Part shown: one piece after another, positions 20,533 to 32,945 of the stretch | Numbering within the stretch: the stretch's first letter is position 1 | Layout of the letters: every line of letters starts with the position of its first letter | From: Leucaena leucocephala | Taxonomy: Eukaryota; Streptophyta; Magnoliopsida; Fabales; Fabaceae | DNA: 64,000 nt | Direction of reading: 5' to 3' | Assembly (NCBI GenBank): GCA_037074615.1 | Contig: CM073515.1 | Span: forward strand, 10,501,001 to 10,565,000 | The notes under the pieces: model-generated | The model's database searches: none | Told to the model about the DNA's origin: nothing | The model's input: only the letters and a program-made list of their open reading frames with translations | Translations under genes and position numbers: made by a program

Positions 20533-23510
20533 CTACGTCTGTGAAGCACCTTCTTCCATGGCAACTTCATTAGAAGTTCCATTGTTCTTCTCAAGCTCTT
20601 TAGCAGTGTCATAAGAAGCATGCAAGCCAAACAGGACGTAGTACACCAAAAGAAATACCGTCCATATCCCGAACCTTATGAATGAGTCTTTGTCTATGGA
20701 GCCTAACAGGAAGATGTTGATGGCGATTGATAAAGATGGAAGCCATGGAACCAGTGGGACTCCCCAGTTCTTCGGCTGCTTCGCCTGCGGAACAAACAGC
20801 CACAGCCCCGCCGTGCCGATCAGCCAGAACGGCACCGCCACGACGTACCCGATCCAACCGTCGCTCGTCGCCCAGTAGCCGGAAATGGCGCTGGAGGATC
20901 CCAGAATTAGCCCTAGGAACACTATGAGCTTCGTCTGTTAAAAGTAAATAGGGTTTGTATAGTGATCACTTAGATTCATGAAGTTAAGATTTGTACAGTC
21001 ATATTGAAAGAAAAAAGTATTACAGATGAAAAAAAGGAGAAATGATGTAAAAAAAAGAAAGATAAAATAGGGTATAAAAGAGAGAAGAAAGAGAATATAA
21101 GAAAAAATAAAGGTAATATAGTAATTAGTTAGTCCATAAGCTCTTTTACTATTCCATAAGTTATTCTGACTAACTTATCTAAAAATTTAGTTTTAAACTA
21201 TAATTTAGTTTAAAAATTATTTAAAATAAATATAATTATTTATTTTAAAATTTATAAAAAATATAATTAAAATCAAAATTTGAAGAGTTTCCAAACACAC
21301 ATTAAATAAATTAAATTCAGACATTACCTTTTTTTCTTTCGTCGTCACTCCCGTTGAGTAGTATCGTCGAACAAGAAGCCCTACAGCAACAAGCATGAAG
21401 ATGAAAAGTGTAAAAATAGACAACAGATTCGACAGAATCTCCAGCTCCGTGAAAAAAGCTATCACTGCCGACACTGAAATCATCGTCACCGTTGGATTCA
21501 CCGGTGTCCCCACCTTGGCGTCCACGTAAGCAAACCACGGCGGCATCATGTGGGTCCGAGCTATATGCGTCAAGTACCGAGCCTGACCCATGGCGTTCAC
21601 CAGAATCACCGTCGTCATACCCTTCAACGCTCCGAGGGCCACCAAGTACTTCGCCCAGTCCATCCCGACGGCGTTGAAGGCGACGGAGAACGGTGCGTTT
21701 ACATCAATTTCGGTGTAGGGTTGCATGAGACATAGGGTCATAGCAAGTAAGCAGTAAGCTACGGTGCATATCACCATGGAGCAGACGAGTCCGATGGGGA
21801 TGTCTCTGGCAGGGTTCTTGGTCTCTTCTGCCATGGTGGAGACGGCGTCGAAGCCAACGAAGGCGAAGAAGAGGACGGCGGAGGCCACGAAGATGCCACG
21901 TGGACCGTAGGGGACGAAGGGTTGGTAGTTGCGAGGGTTGGCTTTGATGAGACCGGCGACGATGATGAAGATGATGATGCCAATGTGGAAGACGCTGGCG
22001 ACATAGTTGAAGCGAGAGGAGTCTTTGGTGCTAAAGACGGCGAGGACACAGATGACGGCTAGAACCACGACGGCAATGGGATCAAGGTGGCCGTAGCTCG
22101 GGTTCATGCTGGGAACGATTATGCGAAAGTCGTCCGAGCCTCTGTTGCAGAGGGTGGCGAAGTAGGAGGTCCATGATCAGGACACGGCGGCGCCGCTGAC
22201 TGTGTACTCGAGAAGGATGTTTCCGGCAGCTATGAAGGCCACAAAGTCGCCGAGCTCTACCCTTAAGTAGGCAAATGATCCACCTGGGAGGGGAAATATA
22301 TATATTACTTTGAAATTAATTAATATTTTAAGAAATAATATATATACTTAAAATATAAAAAAAATAAATATAAATTATCCTAAATTTAATTAGTCCAAAA
22401 ATAAAGATACATAGCTAAAGCTATGAGAGATGAGTAAAATTTTAGTAGAAGATTTAGGTACTTTTTATCTAATTAAATTAGAATTAGTAGATTTTAAAAT
22501 ATTAATAATATTCATAAAGACTTTACTATACAAGTATTATATTTATGAAAAATCTCTATGTCTTGATTTGATTAGAAGATTTAAATTAATATACACACAC
22601 ACACACACTCTCATAATTCAGTAAGAAGCATGGTGTTTGTTTCCCATCAAAACTAAATGTTGTTTTATTATAGTTTGGGGATGGTGAAGATGGAATTGAT
22701 ATCAAATCTAAACTGAACTGATTAAAACCGAATAATCCAGAATTAATATTATTTTATTATTTATATATTCTCATTCTGTATCGGGTTTTTTATTTTGATA
22801 GACATGACATAGGTAGAATATAATAATATAAATCTAAAATAAAAATAATATGTGTTCTAAATGTTTAAATGTGAAAAAACTGAATTTATTATTTAGTACA
22901 TACTACCATTTCTACATTATTTGTAGAGATTAAAATTAATGTATTTACATGTTCACACAACGGTGATATACCCTAGGGGAAATTACTTTTTAAAATTTAA
23001 ATAAAATACGTTAAATTAATTAATCACCTATTAAATAATCATATATTTTAATTTCAGTAGTAAACGATATTGACCGAAAAACCAGCAACCTGCGACGGGA
23101 ATTTCCATGGCAAACTCGGTGTAGCAGAAGACTGAAAGCAAGGCGGAGACGCCGGAGACGGCATAAGAAATCACCACGGCTGGGCCGGCCTCCTGCCTGG
23201 CCTCAAGGCCAGTGAGAACGAATATTCCGGCGCCGATTACAGCTCCGACGCCGAACCACATAAGGTCCCACCAGCTGAGCGTCTTCTTCATCTGGCCCTG
23301 GCTCTGAGACTTCATCTCGACGATCTCCGTGTTATCCTTGGAGCGGGTCAAGACCCGATCCTTGAGACGAAACGGAGTATCCAAAAGCGCCTTCCTGTAG
23401 TTGTCCCAGCCCCGAAACGATTCCTCAGGGAGGAAGTCGTTTTTGCGAAACGTACATCCCCTCCTCCGTGGCCCACTCTCGGCGGCGGCGTCATTGCCGG
23501 CGTTTACCAT
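20533..23510 (-). pseudogene. Cationic amino acid transporter, CAT1-type (copy B, premature stop)
   Basis: This is a tandem paralogue of CAT-A with the same three-exon plan: 23510-23090, 22283-21328 and 20934-20533, all GT-AG. Exon 2 is 956 bases in both copies. The start is placed at the second ATG (23510), because the text from there (MVNAGND, then RRRGCTFRKNDFLPEESF) aligns with copy A; an ATG nine codons upstream is in frame. All family blocks are present (SWWDLMWFGVGAVIGAGIF, AEETKNPARDIPIGL, ARTHMMPPWF, VPQAKQPKNWGVPLVPWLP). However, codon 176 is TGA (22177-22179), where copy A has CGA in AARSWTSYF-type context (here VS-stop-SWTSYF). Translation would end after 175 residues, in the early membrane helices. 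Every other codon and splice site is intact, and the full frame would be 592 residues. It is either a very young pseudogene, a polymorphic null allele or a base error. Confidence 0.85.
21040..21300 (+). repeat. Dispersed AT-rich element, right-hand part (family F1, copy b), in CAT-B intron 2
   Basis: The text from GAGAGAAGAAAGAGAATATA through AAGGTAATATAGTAATTAGT and TTAAACTATAATTTAGTTTA to TTTCCAAACACACATTAAAT matches the right arms of the copies at 50.3 and 60.7 kb. No left arm is seen. It fills much of the 393-bp intron. Confidence 0.5.
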
Positions 23511-23592
23511 TGTGCCGCTCAGAACACACAGACTCAAACGTCTCTGAGATATGAAAATATGGGATTGTGGTTGCAGGAGATATAGAACAACA

Positions 23593-23600
23593 CTATTTAA
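23593..23600 (-). promoter_or_regulatory. Possible TATA box of CAT-B
   Basis: The minus strand reads TTAAATAG about 83 bp upstream of the chosen ATG at 23510. The spacing is similar to the better TATA box of copy A. Confidence 0.4.
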
Positions 23601-23601
23601 G

Positions 23602-26600
23602 GGAAGGGTAGATTCAAATAACGATCTACAATGAGATTCGTTATTCTCTAACTAGAAGGTTTTTCCTTTTATTGACAAAAAAATTATAAAAGAAAAATAA
23701 GGAAAATTTTAATCGGTAAAGTTTTATTGATTACCTTAATTTATAATCAGATCTGTGTAATTTATCTTACTTTAGGATGGATTCTTAAATCAAATTATAA
23801 GAACTTAATGTTTAAAAAAATACAGGAACTTAATTTAAAATTGAAGTGAATTATAAAGACTTAGGGATTAATGTTTCTAAACAATATCAACGAAGAATTA
23901 TAAATAAGTCCCACATATCTTAATTAATTATTCCCTCAGTCCCATTATTGTGGATAATTAATTTTATTATTTAAGGCTTGTATATTACTTTTACCATAAA
24001 ATAAATATTACAAAAGAATTATATTCAGATTAAATATTTCAGCATAACCATAAAGGTGGAGGGAAGAAATACAAAAAAACATAATCCTCCTAATTTTAAA
24101 TTTGCTTGAACTATTATAATGATTTTGAAATAATAACTATTTTATTTTGAAGGAAGAATTTTTTATATTAAAATTAGACTATTTAAGGAACGTATAAATT
24201 CAAATAATGGTATACACTATGAGTAACTAAATCATTTTAGAAAATATAAAGAAAAATATTTAAAGATAATTATAAATAATTCCCTCATTATAAAATTAAT
24301 TATTTCTTAAATTCTATTTGTGAGTGGACTTTTTTTCTTTACCCATCAAACTTTTACTATGTTTACATTTATTTAAAATACGTGAATAATTAACTTTTTT
24401 ATTTGGTATATGTATATTATTTTTATTATACAATAAATATTATGATATTTAAATTAAATATTGAAACATAATTATGATAGGAGGGAGCGACATGAAGAAA
24501 TGAATTTAAAATTTAAAATCTAAAAATCAAGATTATGCAGAATTAAGATAACAGACGTGGTTGGGAGAAAGATGAGAAGGGAATTTTAAAAATTTATAAT
24601 TAAAATATAAAATAGAAAATTTAATTTTCTTTAAATGGAAATAATGTACATAAATTAAAGTATTATAATGATTTCTTTTTGGGAAATGTTATACATTAAA
24701 ATATCAAATATTTGTTTTTAAATTAAATGTATTTATCAAGAAGATACCATGTGATCAGAGTCAACCATATGGTTTAACTAAGTCAACCATATGGTTTAAC
24801 TAAGGATCCTCAATTGAGGTGATTAAATTGAGCAAAGCAGAACAATATTTGATCTTTGTGAGAATATAATTAATCTTATTCCACTAATACAAAAGCAGCT
24901 ATAAAAGGAATGGAGAAGCAGAAATGCTCGCCACAATGGAAGAAAAAAGGATATCCAAATAGATATGGATTTGAGATTTAGTAAATGAGAAAAAAAAATA
25001 AACACTCATTGAAATTACAAGAATTTGCACAAAAAGAATTTGAAGAGAAGACAAAGAAACATAGAGTGATATGAAAGATGTTTAGAAAATAAGTTCACCA
25101 AAAGTTGCTACTCATCATAAAATCTTGATAAAAATATAAAAAGAATAGGTGCTATAGTCAGTCAGTTAATCCAATTAACTTATGATAAACTTTTTTTTTA
25201 GTTATTCACTATATTTATTAAAGTTTTACTTCGACTACATCCAGATTTGACCTGTGTCGTAGACCTGGTTATTGTAGGTGAGTCTCCTAATAGAAATTTT
25301 TTATATATACCAAAGCTTGAATTCGAGATTTCGCTTAAGTAATACCGAGCCGCTTATCACTCAAACTAATCCACATTAGTAACCTATAATAAACTAATTA
25401 GCTTAATGAATATGGATTGCATCCATAACATGGTTTGAAAAATTAGACGAGGTTAGCTTAGAAATCGATCTAGCCACTTAACTTATCCAACTGATAGATA
25501 GATCCAACAAAAATCTAACTTAGGGTAAATTAGTATAAACTATTGTAACTTAAAAATAACCCGTTGGGTTGTCAAGTTACAAGAAGAAAAAGATGAATAA
25601 CTCTATAGCTAAAGAAGAAAGGAAATCTTGAGACAAACCATTGAACATGTCTAACTTTAAGTTGACTTTAGTCTAACTTATGACCCTTAAACTATTTTCT
25701 AGATGATTTATTGATTAATCTGGTTTTTAATACCTTGATATACACATCCACATTGACCCTCTTGAGCTTAAAATGATGCCTCTTAATTTCTTTTAAAAAA
25801 ATATAATACAATATTAATTCTTTATTTCAGCTTCATATTATGTACTCTAAGCCCCAAATTTATCAAGTGTTTAGCCCTTCACCTGGCTCAACCTTACCGC
25901 ACTTCAGTCCTTTAAAATGATATGTATCAAAACACAATTTATAAATTTGTACATTATGTTGGAAATCATCCTTAAATATGAATATTTTTATATATAAATT
26001 AAATTATTTTAATTACAAACGACATGACCCTAGTTTTATTCTGATGGACTCAGCCACCATTGAATCATTACCTTTGACTCATCACTGCGTTGACCATTCA
26101 ATTATCGGTCCATTTTTCAGTAACTTCCTGTGAAGGTTACTTTAGTGCTCATAGTGATCCAACTTTTCTCACTCCACCATGTCCACCATTACCTTGATGA
26201 GAATTGAGCTGGCATAAACCGTGCCATGAGCATGATGGAAAAAGCCTAAGATGTTAAACTATCCACTTGACAAATATTAATATTAATATAAAATATACTA
26301 CTTCAATCTTTAATATAAAATATAATTAAAAATTTAATATTAACCTTAAATATAAAATTTATTTTTTATATTTATTAATTTTTTCTTAAATTATTATTAA
26401 TACTCTCTTAACAATAATTAAATAAAACAAATAAAAAATATATTAAGATATTTTTAAAAAAAATATTATAACTAAACTATTTTTTTAATATAATTAAATT
26501 AGTTAAATAAATCTCATATGAGTAATATTTATAAAATAAGTTATAATATTCATAAATTATGAGTGATATAACTTTATTTATCTTCTTTCTTCTTCAAGTA

Positions 26601-27475
26601 CAACCCTTGGTAACAATTGTAAAACTAAAATCATCAACCAAAAGCTCCACATCCTAAAGGTGACTCAAATCAGAGGACATTTATATATAAAATAGTCTTT
26701 AAACAAATTGCCAGTACCTTTAGGCATAAATATTTCGATGAGAGATACTTCAGAACTAATCCTAAAAAAATTATCAAAATTTTCTTTCCTTTACCCTTCA
26801 CTCCTCTCCACCCTAACAGGCAGTTAAGGGGGAAGACCATGCAAAGGGGTGAACGGAAGAAGATGGATAGCTATACACCAACTCAATAACCATGGCTCAT
26901 AAAATGGGAGAACGGAGATCCAAATACCACACAATTAAAACAGACCCCTAAAGAGAGGCATTGTAGTCACAAGGTCTCCATCCAAATTAATCAATTGATC
27001 AAATATCTGATAATAGAATAAAAAAAACGCCATACACTAAGTGGCCCAAAGGTCATAAAAAGAATATGGCTATTAGGATGCACATGCTGACATAAAATCA
27101 GAAAACGCAATATCATCAATCTAAAATGCAAAGTAACCAGAGGATTTTTTTCCCCATGTCACCCCTACTGAAGAACATTTTTGCATGCGCCTAAGAGACC
27201 TTCCAGATTATTTATACAATATAATCTAGTCGCAACAACAAAATTTCAAACGTTGAAGAACTAAATTGCATCGACCTGCTTGCAAAATTACACATCACTT
27301 TAGAGACATAAAGAAATGGTAGGGAAGGGCTCTTATAAAATAAATATAATTCATAATTTTAACCAACAAGAATTTCTAAGGTCAGAGTTCCAGCATCCAT
27401 CTAGCTAGGACCATTGAATAATCCTTGTCTGGAGCTCCTTCCGAGACAAGGGCGTCATCAAATTCTGAGCTCATG
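23602..27475. other. Gene-free region between CAT-B and the PPR-like gene
   Basis: No gene is supported. It holds Stowaway-like ends near 23930-24070 (TTCCCTCAGTCCCATTATTG, with TGGAGGGAAGAAATA at the other end) and 24280-24490 (ending GATAGGAGGGAGCGAC). It also holds a perfect 22-bp tandem duplication (24759-24802) and a block at about 25250-25400 that resembles decayed retroelement text. An F2-like AT-rich element lies near 26293-26525. Short open frames such as 24823-25005 show no family features. Confidence 0.45.
24759..24802. repeat. Perfect 22-bp tandem duplication
   Basis: A 22-bp unit built around the palindrome ACCATATGGT is present twice, back to back. Confidence 0.9.
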
Positions 27476-30400
27476 TTATTGAAGGATTTCATCTTTTCTG
27501 TTCAGGTCTTCCAAGTTTATGCTTGCCTCCAGTCCCATGTTTAGTAAATTAACCATGGCAGGAATATCAGATCTCAAAGAGGCTGCTAATGCCTAGTAGT
27601 CCAACAGAAAAAAGAAGAAGAAGAAGCATATAATCATGTATTAGTTTCTTTTAAGTACCAGAACCCAGCAGTAAAAAATTGGAAGAATTATATATTAGGA
27701 GAATTATTGTGTAGTCTCACATCAGCAATTTAATCACTAAAAAATCTCATAACATGTAAGCAATATGCAATGACAAGATCCGATGTAGGAAATAACAATA
27801 GGTTGCTTGTTGTTTACTTATAGTGTGACTTTTTAATGATTACATTACTTATGTGGGATTGTATCGTAACTCTCCTTTCTATATTAATCTGGAAAAGTTT
27901 TCATTAGGAATTCCTCAACGGCAATTCTCCCTTTTCTTCCAAAACCCAATAGCATACCTTTCTGTCCTCTTCTTTTTGGTGCTTTATGACTTCCAAAGGC
28001 CACTCAGATACAAGCTTCTGAAGTTCGTCCTTCATGCCTGACTTTTTAGCATCAGGCAAAGTCTGGCAAGAATAAACTCCAATAGTGTCAAAAGAAAGAA
28101 GTGAGATAAATAATCAGTTCCCTAACAATCTAATCAAACACAACCGCCATCTTATCAGAGTCAGCAAAACAAAACAGATACGAAGGAACAAAAGTGGCAT
28201 CTGCAAATCCAGACCTCAGTTACAACACATGACAGCTCACAGCCCACAGACTCAATTCACCGATCAGTCAAGAATAATGGTATCATCGAATCCAAATTCC
28301 AACACTACTTCTATGAAAATAATTAAACAGAACAAAATTTATTCATCCCTATTGGTACCAGAATCAATTTAGCTTTTGGTGCCTTTTGAAAATATATTTG
28401 TTTACAACTTGACAGACATTTCCTCTTATCCAAAGGAAATTTTTCTAATTCTAGGACTATAATTCAGGGTACAGACATTATTTTATCTATTCACTTTTCA
28501 TTTCTTAATGTTATTGCAATTATTTGTTTCACTTCATCGGGTAAAATAACACATGGCATAAACAAAAAACAATGCAAAAAACCATACATACCTCATTTAG
28601 GGCCTGAATGACGGCTGCTGCATCATTAGGTTTATGTTCCAACAGAAGACCCTGCACAAACATAAACATGAACTTACTTCAAGTTGTAACATTGTTATGA
28701 TTTAAAAGTACTAAAGAACTGTAGACACTCTAAGTTCTGGGCAACTTATCTCAGGGAAATGTAAAATTATGCAAGACTAGCCATATTAACCATAATTAAA
28801 ATAATAAATTGCAAGATAAATTACACACCTATCGCTAAAACATGTCCAACTACAAAACCCTTCCCTCTATTTTGAAAATTGACACTCCCTTCCCCTGAAA
28901 TCAAAACATGCGGTACATTGATCTTCTGCCTGTCAAATTACCTGTGTATCTATCATTTGCAAAATGCAACAACCATTGAATATGTAATTGACAAGACAGT
29001 CAATTTTGTGAATTTAGAATAAGTTGAATTTAGCATTTTCAAGACGAAATAACTAACAATGAAATAAAAGTTCTTTTTTTACTTTTAATGCACATTTCTC
29101 ATAAAAGAAATGCATATTTTTCTATTGAGTATTCTGATCATATTTAACTTCAGAAGGATTTATGTATATTGTTATAATAAGGGAAGGCACTATGTAATCT
29201 AAACATCTCTGAAGGGAGAATAAGACAATAAACCCTATGTAATCTAAACATCTCTTAAGGGAGAATAAGACAATTTACTCTAAGTTATAGAAAACTGTAC
29301 ACCTATATTCTGATTTAATTACTGCAAATTATGAAATTGACAGGAATAAGAAAATAAAACCAAATTCCAGATTAAAATAATAAGAAAAGTGCTTTCAGAA
29401 GTGTATCTAATGGTAAAGAATAAAGACGCATTGGGATCCAACATGATAAAATGCATAGTAAACACAGGATATAAACTCAGAAGACACATTTTAATAAAAA
29501 CAACTACTAACTCAGACAATAGTGTAGAAAAATTTCTACCTTTGCACATGACAACCCACTTGCCAGGGTGTGCTGTTTCATTGACTCAAATCTCAACTTC
29601 TCAATTTTCCACAATGACTCTGTATCTCCTACAAATAAGCATATCAAATGGTTCATAAGCAATCAAATTCATTATTGGAAACAACTGATTCAGCAAGCCC
29701 AAACAAACAGAATGGCCTAACGTTCAAATCATGCAGTGCTCCCATGGATGCACGTTCTCACAAAACAAGTGTTCTTAGAAAAGAAGTAAAAGATGTTTAA
29801 TTATAAAAAATAAATAAAGGGCACAGGAGAGAACAAGCAAAGACGCATTTGACAAGTAACAATTTTGTAATTATAAATTTATGTTATAGCTTTTGGGCTT
29901 GGCTTGTTTTCTACAATGCAAGAAAAATCAACTTTGCCAATATGGGGAAAAAAGAGGCGGTTTAGAGAAACAGTGAGACAAAAATAAAGCTCAGCGGATA
30001 AATCAACTGCAACACAGTGCTATTTCAACTCAAACTGAAAAGAATCAACAGTAGTGCTGTTAGATAAACAAGCAACATAGGAAGTCAAAAATGAAAGTGA
30101 CAACATATCCACCTTTTCTTGCAGCAAATTCCATCCATGTGTCGAATGAGGTTTGTCGTAGTTTTACACCAGCCTTGACAAACCTCTTTGCATATTTATT
30201 AATCAACTCCCAATTATCTGTGTTGTAACAAATGCTGCAAATGATCGAACCGGGTGCAGTATTAGGGCATATGCAAAAGTGGATATTTACATGAGAAAAC
30301 TTGTACACTGCCCAATATACCTGAAAACTATATCTGCTGTGCCCGGTTGCAACGGTAAGTCATTGGCCTTTATAAGTTTCATTACTTCCACCAACAGTTT

Positions 30401-31611
30401 ACTATCATTGTGATTCTTAGCATATGTCTGCAGTCAACTGCTGGTAATTTACTAATTGCAAATCTGAGACAGAATGAAAGCATTTAAAATTTCAGTATCT
30501 TAACAATACCAGCAAATGGTGTGCAGATGAGACACTTGGAGTCAATCCATATACATTATGATTCCACAAGGTCTTCTTTCCTGCACACACATTTAAGAAA
30601 CTTGTTTTAAAATTTCATGGCATGATTCTGTAACGTGCAAATAATAGTTCATATCCATAACAAATCAGCATGTATTCATTCATAAGAGAAAAATTATCCA
30701 TCTGACAATTAAGTAAGCAGTGTATACAAGAAAGCATGATAGACAGAACAAAAGATTCAGAACTAAACAATAAAACAGATTCAGTATGCCCACCAAAGTC
30801 GAGCGCTCCTACTCTAGCACATGCTTTAGCAACTTCTCGACAAAGGTTGTCATTAAAGTTTGTGTGAATGCGAAGATTTGAGAGCCTCTGCTTCCAAAAC
30901 AGATTAAAATGATCACTATAACAAAGAGAATAAACAACTAATTTAATTCGAAACAGACAATACAGATGAAGAAAGAAGAGAAACTAACGAATCTGCGAAG
31001 GTTCTGCAAAATGTCAAACAGAAGTTCAATATCACCATGGTTTCTACACTTCTCAATCATTGACCACAACCAAGCATTTGGAGGCATTGATCGTTTAACA
31101 TTTACAGATTCCAGCATTTTGTCATACAGTTCCTTCACGGCCTCTGCATTTAACACTGCAAATCAGACATCTAAAATATAAACTTTAAACAAAAGAAAAC
31201 TGAAAAGTAATTCTGTAAGTTAAAATGATGAACCTATCGAAGCCCCTTCATCAGTATTTGCTATTGACGTAGAAAATGACTTTGACATCAAAAAGTGCAC
31301 ATGCACTGATTCTGTCGTCAATGATTGAGTTGACCCTGTGCCAATGAATCATTCAATTACGTGATGAACCCAAAAAAAAATAATAATAAAATCAACAACC
31401 GTAGAGTGAACATCAAAATTTCATGCGGAAATCATAAGACATGGACGTTACCTGAGACCTTTGAAAATAAGCTGCTTGTGTTCCGCCATGGAGAAACCAA
31501 GTGAGAACCTCCGATGCTCTGAAGGTCATAAGAAAGGAAATGATAGGAGTTGAGAAAAATCTGATAATTCAATGCCCTGGAAAATCGGCGAGCATTCGAC
31601 AGAACTTGCAT
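27476..31611 (-). CDS. PPR/TPR-like protein, predicted mitochondrial, eleven exons
   Basis: Eleven exons were reconstructed by eye, all GT-AG with consistent phases: 31611-31452, 31335-31234, 31155-30989, 30890-30794, 30580-30510, 30427-30321, 30234-30113, 29628-29540, 28651-28592, 28062-27958 and 27592-27476, giving 398 residues. The N terminus (MQVLSNARRFSRALNYQ) is basic, hydroxylated and free of acids, which fits a mitochondrial presequence. The rest is helical repeats of PPR type, for example NAWLWSMIEKCRNHGDIELL, NTDNWELINKYAKRFVKAG, FDTWMEFAARKGDTESLWK and LLLEHKPNDAAAVIQALNE. Such proteins usually bind organelle RNA. This one looks like a conserved single-gene plant family, but I cannot name the member. 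Exon 4 begins at a tandem AAGCAG acceptor, so one codon may be optional. The last exon ends with DEILQ and a stop, but see the finding on an alternative reading frame there. Confidence 0.75.
29190..29275. repeat. 45-bp tandem duplication in the PPR-like gene intron
   Basis: CTATGTAATCTAAACATCTC and AGGGAGAATAAGACAAT occur twice with a period of 45 bp and one substitution between the shared blocks. It lies between exons 8 and 9. Confidence 0.8.
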
Positions 31612-31799
31612 ATCTTAAAGGAACAGAGCTATAAACTGAGTCAATTAAAGTGCCGTTCTAAGCCAAGTCGATTGGTTTACGGAGGTGGCATCGATCTCTA
31701 GGGCATCTAATCAGGGTTTAGGGTAGAAGAAAGAGGAGTCTGAATTCGTCTGGTAACGCAGCCCATGATTATTACGTGGACTCGCATAATTTTCTTGCG

Positions 31800-32200
31800 A
31801 GAATTTCAATTAACGGCCATGGGAGAGACTTTATTTCAAATAACCCCAAAAGAATTTGAAATTACATTCTAGTACTAAAATATCATTTCTTTATTGTTGT
31901 TAAAAGTTCACCTATGTATTCTAACAACTAATTAATATTAAAATAATAATTATTCATGTAAAAAACTATAAGTCTATATCATATAATATAAAAGTTTATA
32001 AGTATTTATAAATGAATTTATAAGTTTATATATGTATTTTAATAACTAACAAGTGTCTATATAAAGAGAGGGGCATTTGATAATTTACTATCAAAACATA
32101 ATTTTACTTTAGTCCTTTGATACTATGGTGGAATTTCAAAATATCTTAAGGGTTATTTGAAATAGAGTCTCTTCAGTCGGGATTAATTGAAATTGCCCCA
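31800..32200. mobile_element. Foldback or MITE-type element with long inverted ends
   Basis: The left end (about 31800-31890) reads AATTTCAATTAACGG, GAGAGACTTTATTTCAAATA and ACCCCAAAAGAATTTGAAAT. The right end, reverse complemented (about 32200-32110), reads AATTTCAATTAATCC, AGAGACTCTATTTCAAATAA and CCCTTAAGATATTTTGAAAT. The inverted ends are roughly 90 bp with moderate divergence, around an AT-rich centre of about 220 bp. Long inverted ends are typical of Mutator-like or foldback elements. No clear target-site duplication was seen. Confidence 0.65.
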
Positions 32201-32449
32201 TTTTTTATAAATTAAGATTTGAATATTCATTAAAAGAAATCTTTAAATTAGTGCTTGATAGTATATCCAATAATATTATTTTTAATATAAAAATAAATAT
32301 ATTTAATAAATATAAATAAATATACAAAATTAAGATAATAAAAGTAATATAATATACTCAATCTAACACAGGAAAATTTTGAAAAAAAGGGAGAGAGAAT
32401 AAAAAAGAAATAGAGGAGAATATTTCTTGTATGCTTTTAAGACATCGTA

Positions 32450-32945
32450 TACGTTTGGTAATATTAAAAATTTTAATTTTAAAAAACTTTTTAATCTAAA
32501 TTTTAATTTAATTTTTTTAAAAAATAAATAATTATATTTATTTAAAAAGACTTTTAGACTAAATTATAATTTAAAATTAAAGTTTTAGATAAATTATTAA
32601 GACTAACTTCTAAAGTAGTAAAAGAATTTATGAACTATCTAATTATTATTTTACTCTTACTTTTTCTTATATCCTTCTCTTTTCTCTTCTTTCTTCTCTC
32701 CTCTCTCTCCTCTACCTCTCACCTCTTTCATTTTCACTATCTCTCATCTCTCATATTTTTAATAAAATTATACCCTTTATAATAATTTTTCAATTATAAA
32801 AATCTTTATAGTAATAATTATCCAAACACTCATTTATTTAAAATCTTTTTTTATAAACTCTTCTCCAAAAATCCTTTTATAAAAACTGTCTAAAAACTAT
32901 TTTTTTTATAAGTCATTTTCTAAACTCATTTCTAAATAGGTCTTT
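32450..32945 (-). repeat. Dispersed AT-rich element, short form (family F1, copy c)
   Basis: On the minus strand it runs from CCTATTTAGAAATGAGTTTA through ACTTATAAAAAAAATAGTTT and AGTGTTTGGATAATTATTA to a purine-rich GAGAGAGG core, and ends at TACCAAACGTATAC on the complementary arm. It aligns over nearly its whole length with the copy at 50.1-50.5 kb. Open frames are absent. Confidence 0.65.
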
